NCBI RefSeq assembly: GCF_010500815.1
Contig: NZ_JAAAMG010000001.1
Location: 1-64,000, forward strand
Direction: 5' to 3'
Length of the DNA: 64,000 nucleotides
Source of the DNA: Jiella pacifica
GTDB taxonomy: Bacteria > Pseudomonadota > Alphaproteobacteria > Rhizobiales > Rhizobiaceae
Made by a program: the position numbers and the translations under genes
Shown here: piece by piece, positions 19,387 through 28,165 of the stretch
Numbering within the stretch: position 1 is the stretch's first letter
Layout of the letters: every line of letters starts with the position of its first letter
Notes under the pieces: generated by a model
Told to the model about the DNA's origin: nothing
The model's input: the letters and a program-made list of their open reading frames with translations, nothing else
Database searches by the model: none

Positions 19387-20474
19387 GGTCCAACCTCTGG
19401 AGGCTCGGCCTCTTCCGCGGGGGGCGGGCCGGTCGGCGCCGGGACGTAGCGGGCATCGAGGCGCCAGGGTGTTTCGCCGCCGGGGCCGGGCTTGGCCGGC
19501 GAGACCCAGGCGGTGAGGCCGAGTTCGCCCGCCTCGCCGAGCGCGATCGGCGGTGCGAGATGGGCGGGAATGCCGAGGCGGATCTCGGTTTCGACGCGCC
19601 GTCCGAGGGCGAGAAAGACGAGTTCGCCCAACCGGCCGGCCCGCCTGCCGCCGGGCAGCAGCGTGCGGTATTCGGCAAGGTCGCGGGCGCGGATCTCGAT
19701 CGCCACCTTGTCGGCGATGGAGGGTTGGCGGGAGCCGAGCGCGGTGTCCCGCCCGAGGCTGGAGCGCGCGGCGCCGAGCCGCGTCTGCTCGCCCGCCTCG
19801 AAGATCAGCCAGGTCGGCACCCGCTCGACGACCCGGACGTCGACGCGAAGGGCGCCCGAGATCAGCTGCGAAAGCTGCGCCGGGGTTTTTGCGCGGGCCG
19901 AGAGGAGGCCGGCGAAGGCGGCGCCGATCGCCGCCGCGGGCGCCTCGGCCGCGCCGGGTCGCGGTTGCGGCAAGCCCGCCACGGCGGCGAGATGGCGGTA
20001 GAAGCGATCATCGAGGGGGCGGTCGTTCTGGGCGATGGCGCGGGCGTCGGCAAAGGCCCGGAAGAACAGCTGCAGGAAGCGGTTCGAGACGATTTCGGTG
20101 AAGCGCAGGAAGGCCGGATCGCCCTTGTCCCGCCAGTCGATGGCATCGAGCGTCGTTGCGAGCGGCAGGGCGCCCTGGGGGCCGAACAGGCCGAGAAAGC
20201 GCGTCGTCACATGCGGGCGGTCGCCGCGTTTCTCCACCGCCGCCACGTTGCCGGCCGGAAACGCGGCATAGGGCTCCTGGCCGAGCGTGACGCAATCGTC
20301 ACGGGCGGTACGGCTCTTGCCGATCCGCGGCTTGTCCGCCGAGCCGCGCTCGATCGCCCGCAGCAGGACGATGAGGTCCAAGGCTTCCGTGTCGTCGGCG
20401 GCCTTGGCCGCGAGCCACGGCCCGACGATCGCGGCAAGATGCTCGGGTGGGCCGTGGAGCGGCGCCGCGCTCAC
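19383..20474 (-). CDS. tssG: Type VI secretion baseplate protein TssG
   Basis: This 363-residue baseplate wedge subunit partners TssF, TssE and TssK. I start it at the GTG at 20474, where VSAAPLHGPPEHLAAI begins and which overlaps the tssF stop (GTGA). The longer frame upstream only reads through tssF out of frame. Family-like segments include GLFGPQGALPLATT and FLRFTEIVSNRFLQLFFRA. Length suits TssG (about 300-370 residues). Tight coupling with tssF and tssH implies stoichiometric expression. Confidence 0.9.
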   Translation of the reverse strand: MSAAPLHGPPEHLAAIVGPWLAAKAADDTEALDLIVLLRAIERGSADKPRIGKSRTARDDCVTLGQEPYAAFPAGNVAAVEKRGDRPHVTTRFLGLFGPQGALPLATTLDAIDWRDKGDPAFLRFTEIVSNRFLQLFFRAFADARAIAQNDRPLDDRFYRHLAAVAGLPQPRPGAAEAPAAAIGAAFAGLLSARAKTPAQLSQLISGALRVDVRVVERVPTWLIFEAGEQTRLGAARSSLGRDTALGSRQPSIADKVAIEIRARDLAEYRTLLPGGRRAGRLGELVFLALGRRVETEIRLGIPAHLAPPIALGEAGELGLTAWVSPAKPGPGGETPWRLDARYVPAPTGPPPAEEAEPPEVGP

Positions 20475-22417
20475 AGCACCGGTCCCGTGCCGGAGCGGGG
20501 CGGCCAGCGCTTGACGACACCGCGAGCCGGCGTTTCGATCACCGTCTCGGTGAAGGAATTGACGCTGGAAAGATCGGCGAGGAAGCGCTCCAGCACCGCG
20601 CCGAGCAGCATGACGCCCGCTCCCTCGAAGGCGGCATCGTCGAGGGTCACCGTCACCTCGACGCCGCGTGCGCCATGAAAGCCGTCGGGCCGTCGCAGCC
20701 GCCGCGTCACCGGCCGGCAGCAAAGCGCGAGGATGCCGCGCAGCCGCCGCTCCGCCGCGACGTCCGAGAGGTCGGCGTAAAGCGACAGCACGGCTCGCAG
20801 CGCCTCGGCACCGGCTTTCGGATCGGGGCTGGCGAGCCCGGTATGGTTGAAGGAGAGAAAGCCGATCAGCCGCCAGAGGATCTCGCCGCGCTGCGGGCCG
20901 CCGGGTCGTGGCGGGCCGGCGACGACGGATTCCCGCGGCTCGCTCGGCCCGACGATGGTGTCGAGCGGCAGTTCGCTGTTGCCGAGGAGGCGCATCCTGC
21001 CGCCGCCGGGAACGCGCCCGAGTTCGCCGGCCAGATGCCGATTGGAGCAGAGCGCCGTGACGGCGAGCTCGCGCGGCGCGGCGTCGAGGCCTTCCGCCGC
21101 CGTTCCGCCGAGGCTGAGAAACAGATCGGTGCCGCGATAGGCCGGGGCCGAGCCGTGGCGGCGTTCCTGGTCGGTGGGGCGGCGGGGCAGGCGGCGGGCA
21201 GTATAGGTGAGGGAACCGCCACGCTTCCCGCCCGTCGCGTCAAGCGCCGCGGCGGGGGCGTGCAGCGGCAGGACGGGGGCGCCGTCCGCCTTGCCGGAAA
21301 AGATCGCCGTGACGCCGAGGATTCGATGCGGCTCGTATTCGAGGAGCGCGCTTCGATCCGGCACGACGTGATGTTCGTGGCGGTCCGCCGTCAAGCGGAT
21401 GCGATCGCATCGTTTCTCGAACAGGTTGACGGCCGGCGCGGCGAAAAGCCGGAAGCTCTTCGCCGAAACGCGCGCGCCGAGCGAGGCCGCCACCTCGGTG
21501 AACTCGAAGACGAGGTCGATCGTGTCGGCGCGCACACCGCAAAGCGCTGCGCCGAGGCCGGTCAGTCTGAAGCCGAGATACTTGTCCGGGAAGGCGAAGA
21601 ACTCCCGCAAAAGCGCAAAGCCCGGCGAGACCCGGTCGTCGGGCGGAAACAGCGCCTCGTCCGGCGAGAAGCCGATCTGCTCGACGGCCGAAGCCGGCAG
21701 CCGGGCCGCGCGCGGATCGCCGGTCTCGTTCAAGTAGCGGACGGCGATTCCCGAGAGCCGGGCGAAGAGCTGCTCGTAGATCGCGTCCCGTTCGGCGCGC
21801 TGGCCGACCAAGTGGAGGACGAGGTCGTCGAGCTTCAATTCCCCGATTGGTCTCACCTTGGCCTCGGGGCCGCCGCCGGGGGCAAGGCGCTTCAGCGTGA
21901 TCTTCAGGCCGGCGACGACCTGCGGCCCGGAGCCGACGCCCAAGGCCTGCATCGCGGCAGCCGAGGGCAGGTATTCGGCGGCTGTGATCTCCAGCGGCCA
22001 GAGGGCGATCGGGCTGGTCAGGCGGAACTGGCAGGCGACGCCGCGGGCAGCATCGCGGTGGGTGCTTTCGGCGATCGACCCGGCCGGAACCAGGCGGCCT
22101 GCTGCATCTGCATCGCTTCCCGCGGACGGCAGGGCGGCGAGGAGGGCGAGAGAGGGCACCGGCTCCAGATGGCCGGGCAGGATCTGATCGAGGAACTCGG
22201 TGGTGAAGGTGGAAAACTCGGCCTCGAGCTGCAGCTGCACCCGCGCCGCCATGAAGGCCGCGCCTTCGAGCAGCGCCTTGATGCCGGGATCGGCGGTGCC
22301 GCGCTTCAGGCCGCCCAGCTGCTCGGCGACGCCGGGGAACTCGACGGCGAACTCCTCGGCGCGCTCGTAGAGGATCGCCAGTTCTTCCTCGAAGGCAGCA
22401 AGCAGCGCGTCGTTCAT
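20471..22417 (-). CDS. tssF: Type VI secretion baseplate protein TssF
   Basis: This 648-residue wedge component forms the TssE-F-G baseplate. The N-terminus, with ELAILYERAEEFAVEFPGVA and ALLEGAAFMAARVQLQLE, and the following HLEPVPSLALL are strongly characteristic of TssF. The length is normal (about 580-650). It starts eight bases after tssE ends and overlaps tssG, so it sits inside a compact translational unit. No disruption is seen. Confidence 0.92.
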   Translation of the reverse strand: MNDALLAAFEEELAILYERAEEFAVEFPGVAEQLGGLKRGTADPGIKALLEGAAFMAARVQLQLEAEFSTFTTEFLDQILPGHLEPVPSLALLAALPSAGSDADAAGRLVPAGSIAESTHRDAARGVACQFRLTSPIALWPLEITAAEYLPSAAAMQALGVGSGPQVVAGLKITLKRLAPGGGPEAKVRPIGELKLDDLVLHLVGQRAERDAIYEQLFARLSGIAVRYLNETGDPRAARLPASAVEQIGFSPDEALFPPDDRVSPGFALLREFFAFPDKYLGFRLTGLGAALCGVRADTIDLVFEFTEVAASLGARVSAKSFRLFAAPAVNLFEKRCDRIRLTADRHEHHVVPDRSALLEYEPHRILGVTAIFSGKADGAPVLPLHAPAAALDATGGKRGGSLTYTARRLPRRPTDQERRHGSAPAYRGTDLFLSLGGTAAEGLDAAPRELAVTALCSNRHLAGELGRVPGGGRMRLLGNSELPLDTIVGPSEPRESVVAGPPRPGGPQRGEILWRLIGFLSFNHTGLASPDPKAGAEALRAVLSLYADLSDVAAERRLRGILALCCRPVTRRLRRPDGFHGARGVEVTVTLDDAAFEGAGVMLLGAVLERFLADLSSVNSFTETVIETPARGVVKRWPPRSGTGPVL

Positions 22418-22425
22418 GGCGGTGA

Positions 22426-22998
22426 TCAGGACGGGCCGGCGACGTCGATCTGGAGCTTGCCGGCGGCGACGTCGATCTCGGCATGGAAGGTGAGGGGAAT
22501 CGGCAGGGGCGCGAAGGCGAGATCGAGGGAGATCTCGAAGCGGAGGGACTGGCTCACCGCATCGAAGCCGTGGCGATGGGGCGCCTCCTCGGCCGGGCCG
22601 ATGGTGAGGCTCCCGTCGACGATGCCGGGCTCATGGCGCTCCAGGGCCTTGCGCAGAGCAGCGGCGAGATCGCCGAGCCGACCCGTGCCGGCGATCATGC
22701 CGGTGACGTCCGGGCGGCCGTAGTTGAGGATCGAGGCGGCGACGCGCGGATAGGCGGAGAGGTCGCAGGCGGAGGCGAGATCGATCGACCGCGATAGCGT
22801 CTTCACCCGTTCCTTGAAGTCGTCCTCGATGCTCTTGCGGGTGGCGGCGCGGACGGGAGCGGACCGGCCGCGCGCCTTTTCCGGGGGCGCCAGGAGGCTC
22901 TGCCGCGCTTGTCGACGTTCCTCGCGCCGACGATGCGGCTCGGAAAAGACGAGCATCAGCGGGGCCTCGAAGCGATCTGGGAGTGGAGGCGGGGACAT
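22426..22998 (-). CDS. tssE: Type VI secretion baseplate protein TssE (gp25-like)
   Basis: This 190-residue protein has a C-terminal gp25/GPW-like lysozyme-fold domain (residues ~60-180) containing YPRVAASILNYGRPDVTG, a segment typical of TssE. A basic N-terminal extension of about 50 residues (RRREERRQARQ) precedes it. TssE sits at the base of the contractile sheath and joins the baseplate to TssB/TssC. It lies between hcp (113-base gap) and tssF (8-base gap). Confidence 0.88.
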   Translation of the reverse strand: MSPPPLPDRFEAPLMLVFSEPHRRREERRQARQSLLAPPEKARGRSAPVRAATRKSIEDDFKERVKTLSRSIDLASACDLSAYPRVAASILNYGRPDVTGMIAGTGRLGDLAAALRKALERHEPGIVDGSLTIGPAEEAPHRHGFDAVSQSLRFEISLDLAFAPLPIPLTFHAEIDVAAGKLQIDVAGPS

Positions 22999-23111
22999 GG
23001 GCTTGCTCGGGGTTCATGAGCCGGGGGAAATCGGCCAGCCCTGCTGCGGCCGACCGAAGCGATGGCAACGTCGGGACGCGCGCCGTCGCGGCAGCCCCAC
23101 GCGACTCAGGC

Positions 23112-23600
23112 TCAGGAGCCGACGTTCGCGGCGATGTCCCAGGTGGCCTCGGTCGCCGCGCCGGGCGTACCCTGCTGGGTCTGCTCGGTGTAGGTGACGG
23201 TGAATTTGCGGAAGTTCAGCGTCACCGTCTCCTGCAACTGGTCCAACCCGTCGGCCGCTCCGCCGGTGGCGTAGGAGGAGACGATGAGGTCGTTCATTTG
23301 CAACTTGAAATACTCGACCGGCGCGTCACCGCCTGCCTTACGTATCGTCAGTAGCGCGCTCGGAATATGCCTTCCGTTGGAGCAGAACTTCACGATGTTG
23401 GTCGTTGCTTTGTCGCAGTTTTTTGTGAAGGTGATGTCCTGCACCGCGACTTTTCCCGAGCCCGCGCCGGGGCCCATGTGAGTCGTGCCGCTCTGTGCCA
23501 GGCCCCAACTCCAAGCAAGAATTCTGATCTCGTCTCGATGCCTGTGATCCAGTGTCTCTCCCGGAATACCATCAATCTTCAGAAATATATCGACTGACAT
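23112..23600 (-). CDS. hcp: Type VI secretion tube protein Hcp (TssD)
   Basis: This 162-residue protein forms hexameric rings that stack into the inner tube propelled by sheath contraction. It begins MSVDIFLKIDGIPGE and carries the family segments ILAWSWGLAQSGTTH, KVAVQDITFTK and LQMNDLIVSSY. The ATG at 23600 fits the usual length; the longer frame adds a short unrelated leader. Two cysteines (NCDK, FCSN) fall in the exposed middle region. The gene and its 127-base upstream gap are visibly more AT-rich than neighbours, and the spacing allows a separate promoter. Confidence 0.93.
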   Translation of the reverse strand: MSVDIFLKIDGIPGETLDHRHRDEIRILAWSWGLAQSGTTHMGPGAGSGKVAVQDITFTKNCDKATTNIVKFCSNGRHIPSALLTIRKAGGDAPVEYFKLQMNDLIVSSYATGGAADGLDQLQETVTLNFRKFTVTYTEQTQQGTPGAATEATWDIAANVGS

Positions 23601-23727
23601 CGTAGCGTCTCCGATCCTGTCGGGTGGGTGTTCCACTCGTGAAAGGTGTCATTTGTTCTTGAATCCGAAGAAGTCCCGGCAAAAGAATATTTTGGCGGCG
23701 TTTCGGCCTAGTCGTGAGGCGGATGCG

Positions 23728-25257
23728 TCAGGCCGTTTCTCGTTTGGGGAGTTTGGAGACGAGGCTCAGCCCGATATCCATGCCTTCAAGCTGGAAATGC
23801 GGTCTCAAGTGAAACCGGGCGCCATAGTAGCCAGGGTTTTCCTCGTCGGGGAAAACCTCCAGGCTGGCCCCAGCGAGCGGGCGTTTTGCCTTCTCCGCAT
23901 CGGTCGACGTCTTGGGGCTGCCATCGACATACTGCATGATCCACGTCTGCAGCCAGTTTCTTAACTGGTCTTCTTCTCTGAAGGTGCCGATGTGGTCGCG
24001 GACCATCTGCTTGAGGTAATGGGCGAAACGCGACACCGCGAACATGTAGGTGAGGCGCGAGGAGAGGTTGTCCGAGGCCGTCGCGTCGGCGTCGTCGTAG
24101 GTCTTGGGGCGATAGAGCGACTGGGCGCCGATGAAGGCGGCCTTGTCGGTGTTCTTGCGGTGGATCAGCGGCAGGATGCCGGCCTTCGAGAGTTCCGCCT
24201 CGCGCCGATCGGAGATGGCGACCTCGGTCGCGCATTTCAGGTCGACCATCTTGCCGCCGACGGTATCGGGATCGCTGGTCGAGAAGGCGTGGGTGGGAAG
24301 GTCGGAGACCTCGCCGCCGGAATTGACCCCGCGGATGCGCACCGTCCAGCCATAGTCCTTGAACGCCCGGTTGATGTTGGCGGCATAGGTGTAGGCGGCG
24401 TTCATCCAGGCGTATTTTTTCCCGGCATGGCCGTCGGTCTCTTCTTCGAAGCCGAATTCCTCGACCGGCACCGACTTGGCTCCATAGGGCTCGCGGGCGA
24501 GGACACGCGGCATGCAAAGGCCGAGATAGCGGGAGTTCTCCGAATCCCGCAGCGTGTTCCAGGCGGCGAAACCGGGGGTGTCGAGCAGGGTGGAGATGTC
24601 GCGCGGCGTGGAGAGTTCGGTCCAGCTCTCCATGTCGAGCAGCGCCGGGCCGGCGGAGGCGACGAATGGGCAGTGGGAGGCCGCGGCGATCTTGCCGAGA
24701 TGGCGCAGCAGCGCGATGTCGGTCGGTGACTTCTCGAAGTAGTAGTCGCCGATCAGCGCGCCATAGGGCTGGCCGCCGAGCTGGCCGAACTCCGCCTCGT
24801 AGATTTCCTTGAACAGCGGGCTCTGATCCCAGCGGGCGCCCTGATAGCTTTCGAGTTCGCCGTAGAGTTCCATCTTGCCGACGTTCATCACCCTCAGTTT
24901 GAGGTTGGAGTCGGTTTCGGAACGGGTGACGAGATATTCCAGCCCTCGCCAGGCGCTTTCGATCTCCTGGAAGGTCGGGTGGTGGATGATCGCGTTGATC
25001 TGGTCCGAAAGGGCGTCGTCGATCCGGCCGATCAGCGATTCCAGCGTCGCGTAGACGTCGGTCTTGATGAGATCGGCGTTCTCCAGCGCCTCGGCGATCA
25101 GCGTGTCGAAGGCGCGATCGACTTCGTTCGCTCGCGCCTCCGACTTCGACGGATTGATGCTCTGCTTCAGCGCCGCGGCGAAGGCGTCCGCCTGGCTTTC
25201 CTGGGCATAGAGCGGCTCGGCCTGGAGCCTGGCTGCGGTCGACTGGGTTTCGCTCAT
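23728..25257 (-). CDS. tssC: Type VI secretion sheath large subunit TssC
   Basis: This 509-residue protein forms the contractile sheath with TssB. The segments HHPTFQEIESAWRGLEYLV, PYGALIGDYYFEKSPTDI and SSRLTYMFAVSRFAHYLKQM are typical of TssC (VipB/ImpC). The start ATG at 25257 is 27 bases from the end of tssB, as in most T6SS loci. Full length, no disruption. Confidence 0.95.
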   Translation of the reverse strand: MSETQSTAARLQAEPLYAQESQADAFAAALKQSINPSKSEARANEVDRAFDTLIAEALENADLIKTDVYATLESLIGRIDDALSDQINAIIHHPTFQEIESAWRGLEYLVTRSETDSNLKLRVMNVGKMELYGELESYQGARWDQSPLFKEIYEAEFGQLGGQPYGALIGDYYFEKSPTDIALLRHLGKIAAASHCPFVASAGPALLDMESWTELSTPRDISTLLDTPGFAAWNTLRDSENSRYLGLCMPRVLAREPYGAKSVPVEEFGFEEETDGHAGKKYAWMNAAYTYAANINRAFKDYGWTVRIRGVNSGGEVSDLPTHAFSTSDPDTVGGKMVDLKCATEVAISDRREAELSKAGILPLIHRKNTDKAAFIGAQSLYRPKTYDDADATASDNLSSRLTYMFAVSRFAHYLKQMVRDHIGTFREEDQLRNWLQTWIMQYVDGSPKTSTDAEKAKRPLAGASLEVFPDEENPGYYGARFHLRPHFQLEGMDIGLSLVSKLPKRETA

Positions 25258-25284
25258 CGGGCAGTCTTCCCTCTCATCGTCTCG

Positions 25285-25845
25285 TCAGGCGTCGTCGCCG
25301 GGCTCGGGCGAGCCGGCCGGGCCGGTGATTTCGGTGGCAGGTGCGGCGATGCGGCTACGCTCCTTGAGCGCTGCCATCAGGGCCGGATCGTCCAAGAGCT
25401 GGCGCAACATCTCCTCGGCCTGGACGCGGCCGGTCATGTAGCTGCGCAGGTTGGAAAGCTGCTTGCGCGCCTCGAGCAGCCGCTTGAGCGCTGGTACGTT
25501 TCTCGCGACGGCGGCCGGGCCGAAGTCGTCCATCGACTTGAAGCCGAGTTCGACGGACAGCTTGTCGCCGCTCCCTTCCTTCAGCCTGTTGTCGACGGCG
25601 AAGCGGACGGCGGGTTTCACCTTGCCGATGAACTCGTCGAACGTGTCCATGTCGACCTGCTCGAAGGACCGCTCGCCGACCGGCGGCTTCTCTCTCGGGG
25701 AGGCGTTGCCGGACAGGTCGGCCATGACGCCCATCACGAAAGGCAGTTCGACCCGACGGTTGGAATCGTGCGGATCCTCGTAGGAGATCTGCACCCGCGG
25801 CGGCCGGTTGCGTTTGAGGAAGCGCTGACCGGAATCGGAGGCCAT
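25285..25845 (-). CDS. tssB: Type VI secretion sheath small subunit TssB
   Basis: This 186-residue sheath subunit (VipA/ImpB) begins with the conserved pattern RPPRVQISYEDP followed by LPFVMGVMADLSG. The C-terminal helix region, with RNVPALKRLLEARKQLSNL, pairs with TssC and contributes to ClpV recognition in known systems. It lies 105 bases downstream of tssA. Confidence 0.94.
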   Translation of the reverse strand: MASDSGQRFLKRNRPPRVQISYEDPHDSNRRVELPFVMGVMADLSGNASPREKPPVGERSFEQVDMDTFDEFIGKVKPAVRFAVDNRLKEGSGDKLSVELGFKSMDDFGPAAVARNVPALKRLLEARKQLSNLRSYMTGRVQAEEMLRQLLDDPALMAALKERSRIAAPATEITGPAGSPEPGDDA

Positions 25846-25950
25846 GGTTCGCTGCTCCTTGACATTGTGTCATCGAAGCAAGTCAGAGTTGAAAACAAAA
25901 GTCAAACAAAACCTGTTGTAGAAAATTGACTGCCGCGCGCCGACCATGAA

Positions 25951-27273
25951 TCAGCTCCGGACCGGGCGCAGCGAGGGAAACAGTTCCGGCAGGAGCGCCA
26001 GGAAGTCGCATCCGATCAGCGCGCGCGCCCGCGCCAGAACGAGCGGCACAGGGCTCGAGGGCTCGGCCAGGCGCAGATAGGCCTCGACGCTGGCGATCAG
26101 CACGGCCGCCGCCTCGCGATCGGGGGCGTCGAAGGCCCGCCGCGGCGGCACGCGCGCGCCGGCGGGGGGATCGACGGAGGCGTCATGGGCCGTCTCGCTC
26201 AGCGCCGTCAGCCGCGCCAGATCGAGCGCCAATCCGGCAGGGCTGTCGAGGCCGAGCGAGGCGGAGTCGACCATCCCGGGGGCGAGAAGTTGCAAGGCCT
26301 CGACCAGCGGCCGGCCGATCAGCTTGCGGGCCTGATGGGTCAGAAGCAGCACCGGCGAGGACGGTTCGGCCCGGGCGAAATAGGCTTCGGCCGCAAGGAG
26401 CGCCGCGGACGCTTCGCCATGATCGCCGATCGGCACGGTGGCCAGTTCCGCGATCGGCAGGGGCGCCTGGGCGGCCTGTCCCGCTTCGACATGCACCGCA
26501 GCGCCGGACGCGCCGCGACCCGGCGCCCCGCCACTCTCCCCGTCCAGAAGTGCGGCGATCCGCGCAACCGCGGCGAGGAACGCCTTCATCTGCGGCGCCG
26601 ATCCGCCATGGCCATTGGCGGCGAAACTCGCCTTGACCGCCTCGAAGCTTTCGCGGACCGCCGCGAGGGCGCCGCGCGTGGCCGCCACCGCCGCTGCGTT
26701 CGCGGGATCGGCGATGGCCGCGCGGATCGTCGCCTCGTCCGGCGTCGTCTCGTTCTCTGGCCCCTTCGCTTCCCCGAGCGCGAAGACGAAGTGGCGAAAG
26801 CGGATGACGTCGGCCCGGCGATCGCGCAGGAGCGGCACGAATTGCAAGGGGATCGAACCCGAGATCGGCGGTTCGAAACATTCGAACTCCACTCGGCGTT
26901 GCGGGACGTTTTGCGGGTGGACGTGCTCCCATCGGGCTTCCAGGAGATTCGCCGCGAGGGCGATGTCTCCGGCAAAGCCGGAAAGGTCGCCGGTGAAGAT
27001 ACGGAGCCGGGCCTGCAGCAGGAGGAAACGAAGGTCGCGGGAGCGATCGAGAAGCGCTGCGATGACCTTCGCCTCGTCGCGGAACTTGATGTCGCGCGGC
27101 TCGAAGGGCTTGCCGTCCTCGCGGAGCAGCCGCCCGCCTGAAAGACGCGTCGGCGACAGGGCGTCGATCCGATCGCGGAAGGTCAGGAATTGCAGATCGC
27201 TCGCCGCGACGAGATCCGGCCCGCAGGGCGCTTCGTCCGAGACGGGCTCGAGAATCGCGGCCAGGTCCGGCAT
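25951..27273 (-). CDS. tssA: Type VI secretion protein TssA
   Basis: This 440-residue protein has an N-terminal ImpA domain (CGPDLVAASDLQF near residue 17, and LEARWEHVHPQ near 112). The C-terminal segment YLRLAEPSSPVPLVLARARALI is typical of the TssA1 class. TssA caps the growing sheath or anchors the baseplate. The gene is second in the operon, 24 bases after the OmpA-family gene. It lacks the membrane-anchor extension seen in some TagA/TssA variants. Confidence 0.88.
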   Translation of the reverse strand: MPDLAAILEPVSDEAPCGPDLVAASDLQFLTFRDRIDALSPTRLSGGRLLREDGKPFEPRDIKFRDEAKVIAALLDRSRDLRFLLLQARLRIFTGDLSGFAGDIALAANLLEARWEHVHPQNVPQRRVEFECFEPPISGSIPLQFVPLLRDRRADVIRFRHFVFALGEAKGPENETTPDEATIRAAIADPANAAAVAATRGALAAVRESFEAVKASFAANGHGGSAPQMKAFLAAVARIAALLDGESGGAPGRGASGAAVHVEAGQAAQAPLPIAELATVPIGDHGEASAALLAAEAYFARAEPSSPVLLLTHQARKLIGRPLVEALQLLAPGMVDSASLGLDSPAGLALDLARLTALSETAHDASVDPPAGARVPPRRAFDAPDREAAAVLIASVEAYLRLAEPSSPVPLVLARARALIGCDFLALLPELFPSLRPVRS

Positions 27274-27297
27274 CGCTCGCCGCCCCTGTCGACGCCG

Positions 27298-27867
27298 CTA
27301 GCGGACGCTCACCCGCATCTCCACCCGGCGGTTGACCGGGTCGTAGGGATCGGAAACCCGCGGCACCCTTTCGCCGAGACCGACCGCCTCGATCTTGTCG
27401 GGCGCGATGCCGCGGGCGAGGAGATAGCTTCGGACGGAGGCGGCGCGCCGCCGCGACAGCTCTTCGTTGTACCAGTCGTCGCCGCGGGCATCGGTGTGGC
27501 CCTCGATGACGAAGCCCACGGCGCTGAGGCGCTGATCGGCGAGCGCTGCCGCCATTTCGTCGAGGTTTTCCCGGGCGGCGTAGGTGAGGGCGGCCGAGTC
27601 CAGATCGAAATTGATCAGCATGTCGAAGCCCTTCGGCGGCGCCTTGGCTCGGCATTCGGATTCGAGCCCGACGCAGATGCCGCGGGTGCCGGCGAGCCGC
27701 ATCGAGCGGGACTTGCCGAGGCCCTGCACCTCGTCGGCGGATTTCGCCAGGAAGTCGGCCACGTGGCGGCGGTCGTAGGCTGGATCCGCGCCGGCCGGAC
27801 CGGCGAGCCAGACAGGCGCGGCAACTGCCGTCGCCAGGCAAATGGCCAGAATCGATCGCCGCGCCAT
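27298..27867 (-). CDS. OmpA-family periplasmic protein leading the T6SS operon
   Basis: This 189-residue protein has a signal peptide (residues 1-27, LAICLATAVAAPVWLAG...GADP) and a C-terminal OmpA peptidoglycan-binding domain (about 84-189). The domain shows EGHTDARG at 122-129, SRRRA and NRRVEM near the end. There is no lipobox cysteine at the cleavage site. As the promoter-proximal gene of the tss operon it may anchor the machine to peptidoglycan, like TagL/TagN-type accessory proteins; that role is inferred from position. I use the ATG at 27867 because it begins the signal peptide. A consensus-like promoter lies just upstream. Confidence 0.82.
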   Translation of the reverse strand: MARRSILAICLATAVAAPVWLAGPAGADPAYDRRHVADFLAKSADEVQGLGKSRSMRLAGTRGICVGLESECRAKAPPKGFDMLINFDLDSAALTYAARENLDEMAAALADQRLSAVGFVIEGHTDARGDDWYNEELSRRRAASVRSYLLARGIAPDKIEAVGLGERVPRVSDPYDPVNRRVEMRVSVR

Positions 27868-27908
27868 GATGAACCCCGTCGCCCGTAATTCTCGCATTGG
27901 TTGCGGCA

Positions 27909-27937
27909 ATTTAAATCGACGCAATCAACGGTGTCAA
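27909..27937 (-). promoter_or_regulatory. Sigma-70-type promoter for the T6SS operon
   Basis: On the minus strand a perfect -35 TTGACA (27937-27932) is followed after exactly 17 bases by TTAAAT (27914-27909) as -10. The predicted start site is about 35 bases upstream of the OmpA-family gene. This AT-rich patch stands out in the 298-base gap to the GST gene and contains no coding region. Confidence 0.6.
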
Positions 27938-28165
27938 CGACGGGTTTGGCGCGTGGTCGAACGAAGCCGGCACCGTTGGTGCAGCCACGGAAAATCGAAG
28001 GGAAAGGGCAATGCTGCGGGCGCGGCCCGGCAGGGCCGTCGAGCCGGCAGATCTACCGGCGCGGTCTGCGCTCGGGCTCGAAGCTGCGCTCGCCGGCGCA
28101 GATGGAGCCGGCGAGGACGAGACGGTTGCCGATATGACGCACCGGGGCCGGCGGGCAATCTCGTG

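Noticed and set aside
16705-19449. 914-codon open frame on the plus strand opposite tssH
   Set aside because: It mirrors the clpV gene base for base; the translation is Gly/Asp/Arg-rich with no motif, while the opposite strand encodes an intact AAA+ ATPase.
20447-22723. 758-codon plus-strand frame opposite tssF
   Set aside because: Antisense shadow of a well-supported TssF gene, caused by high GC.
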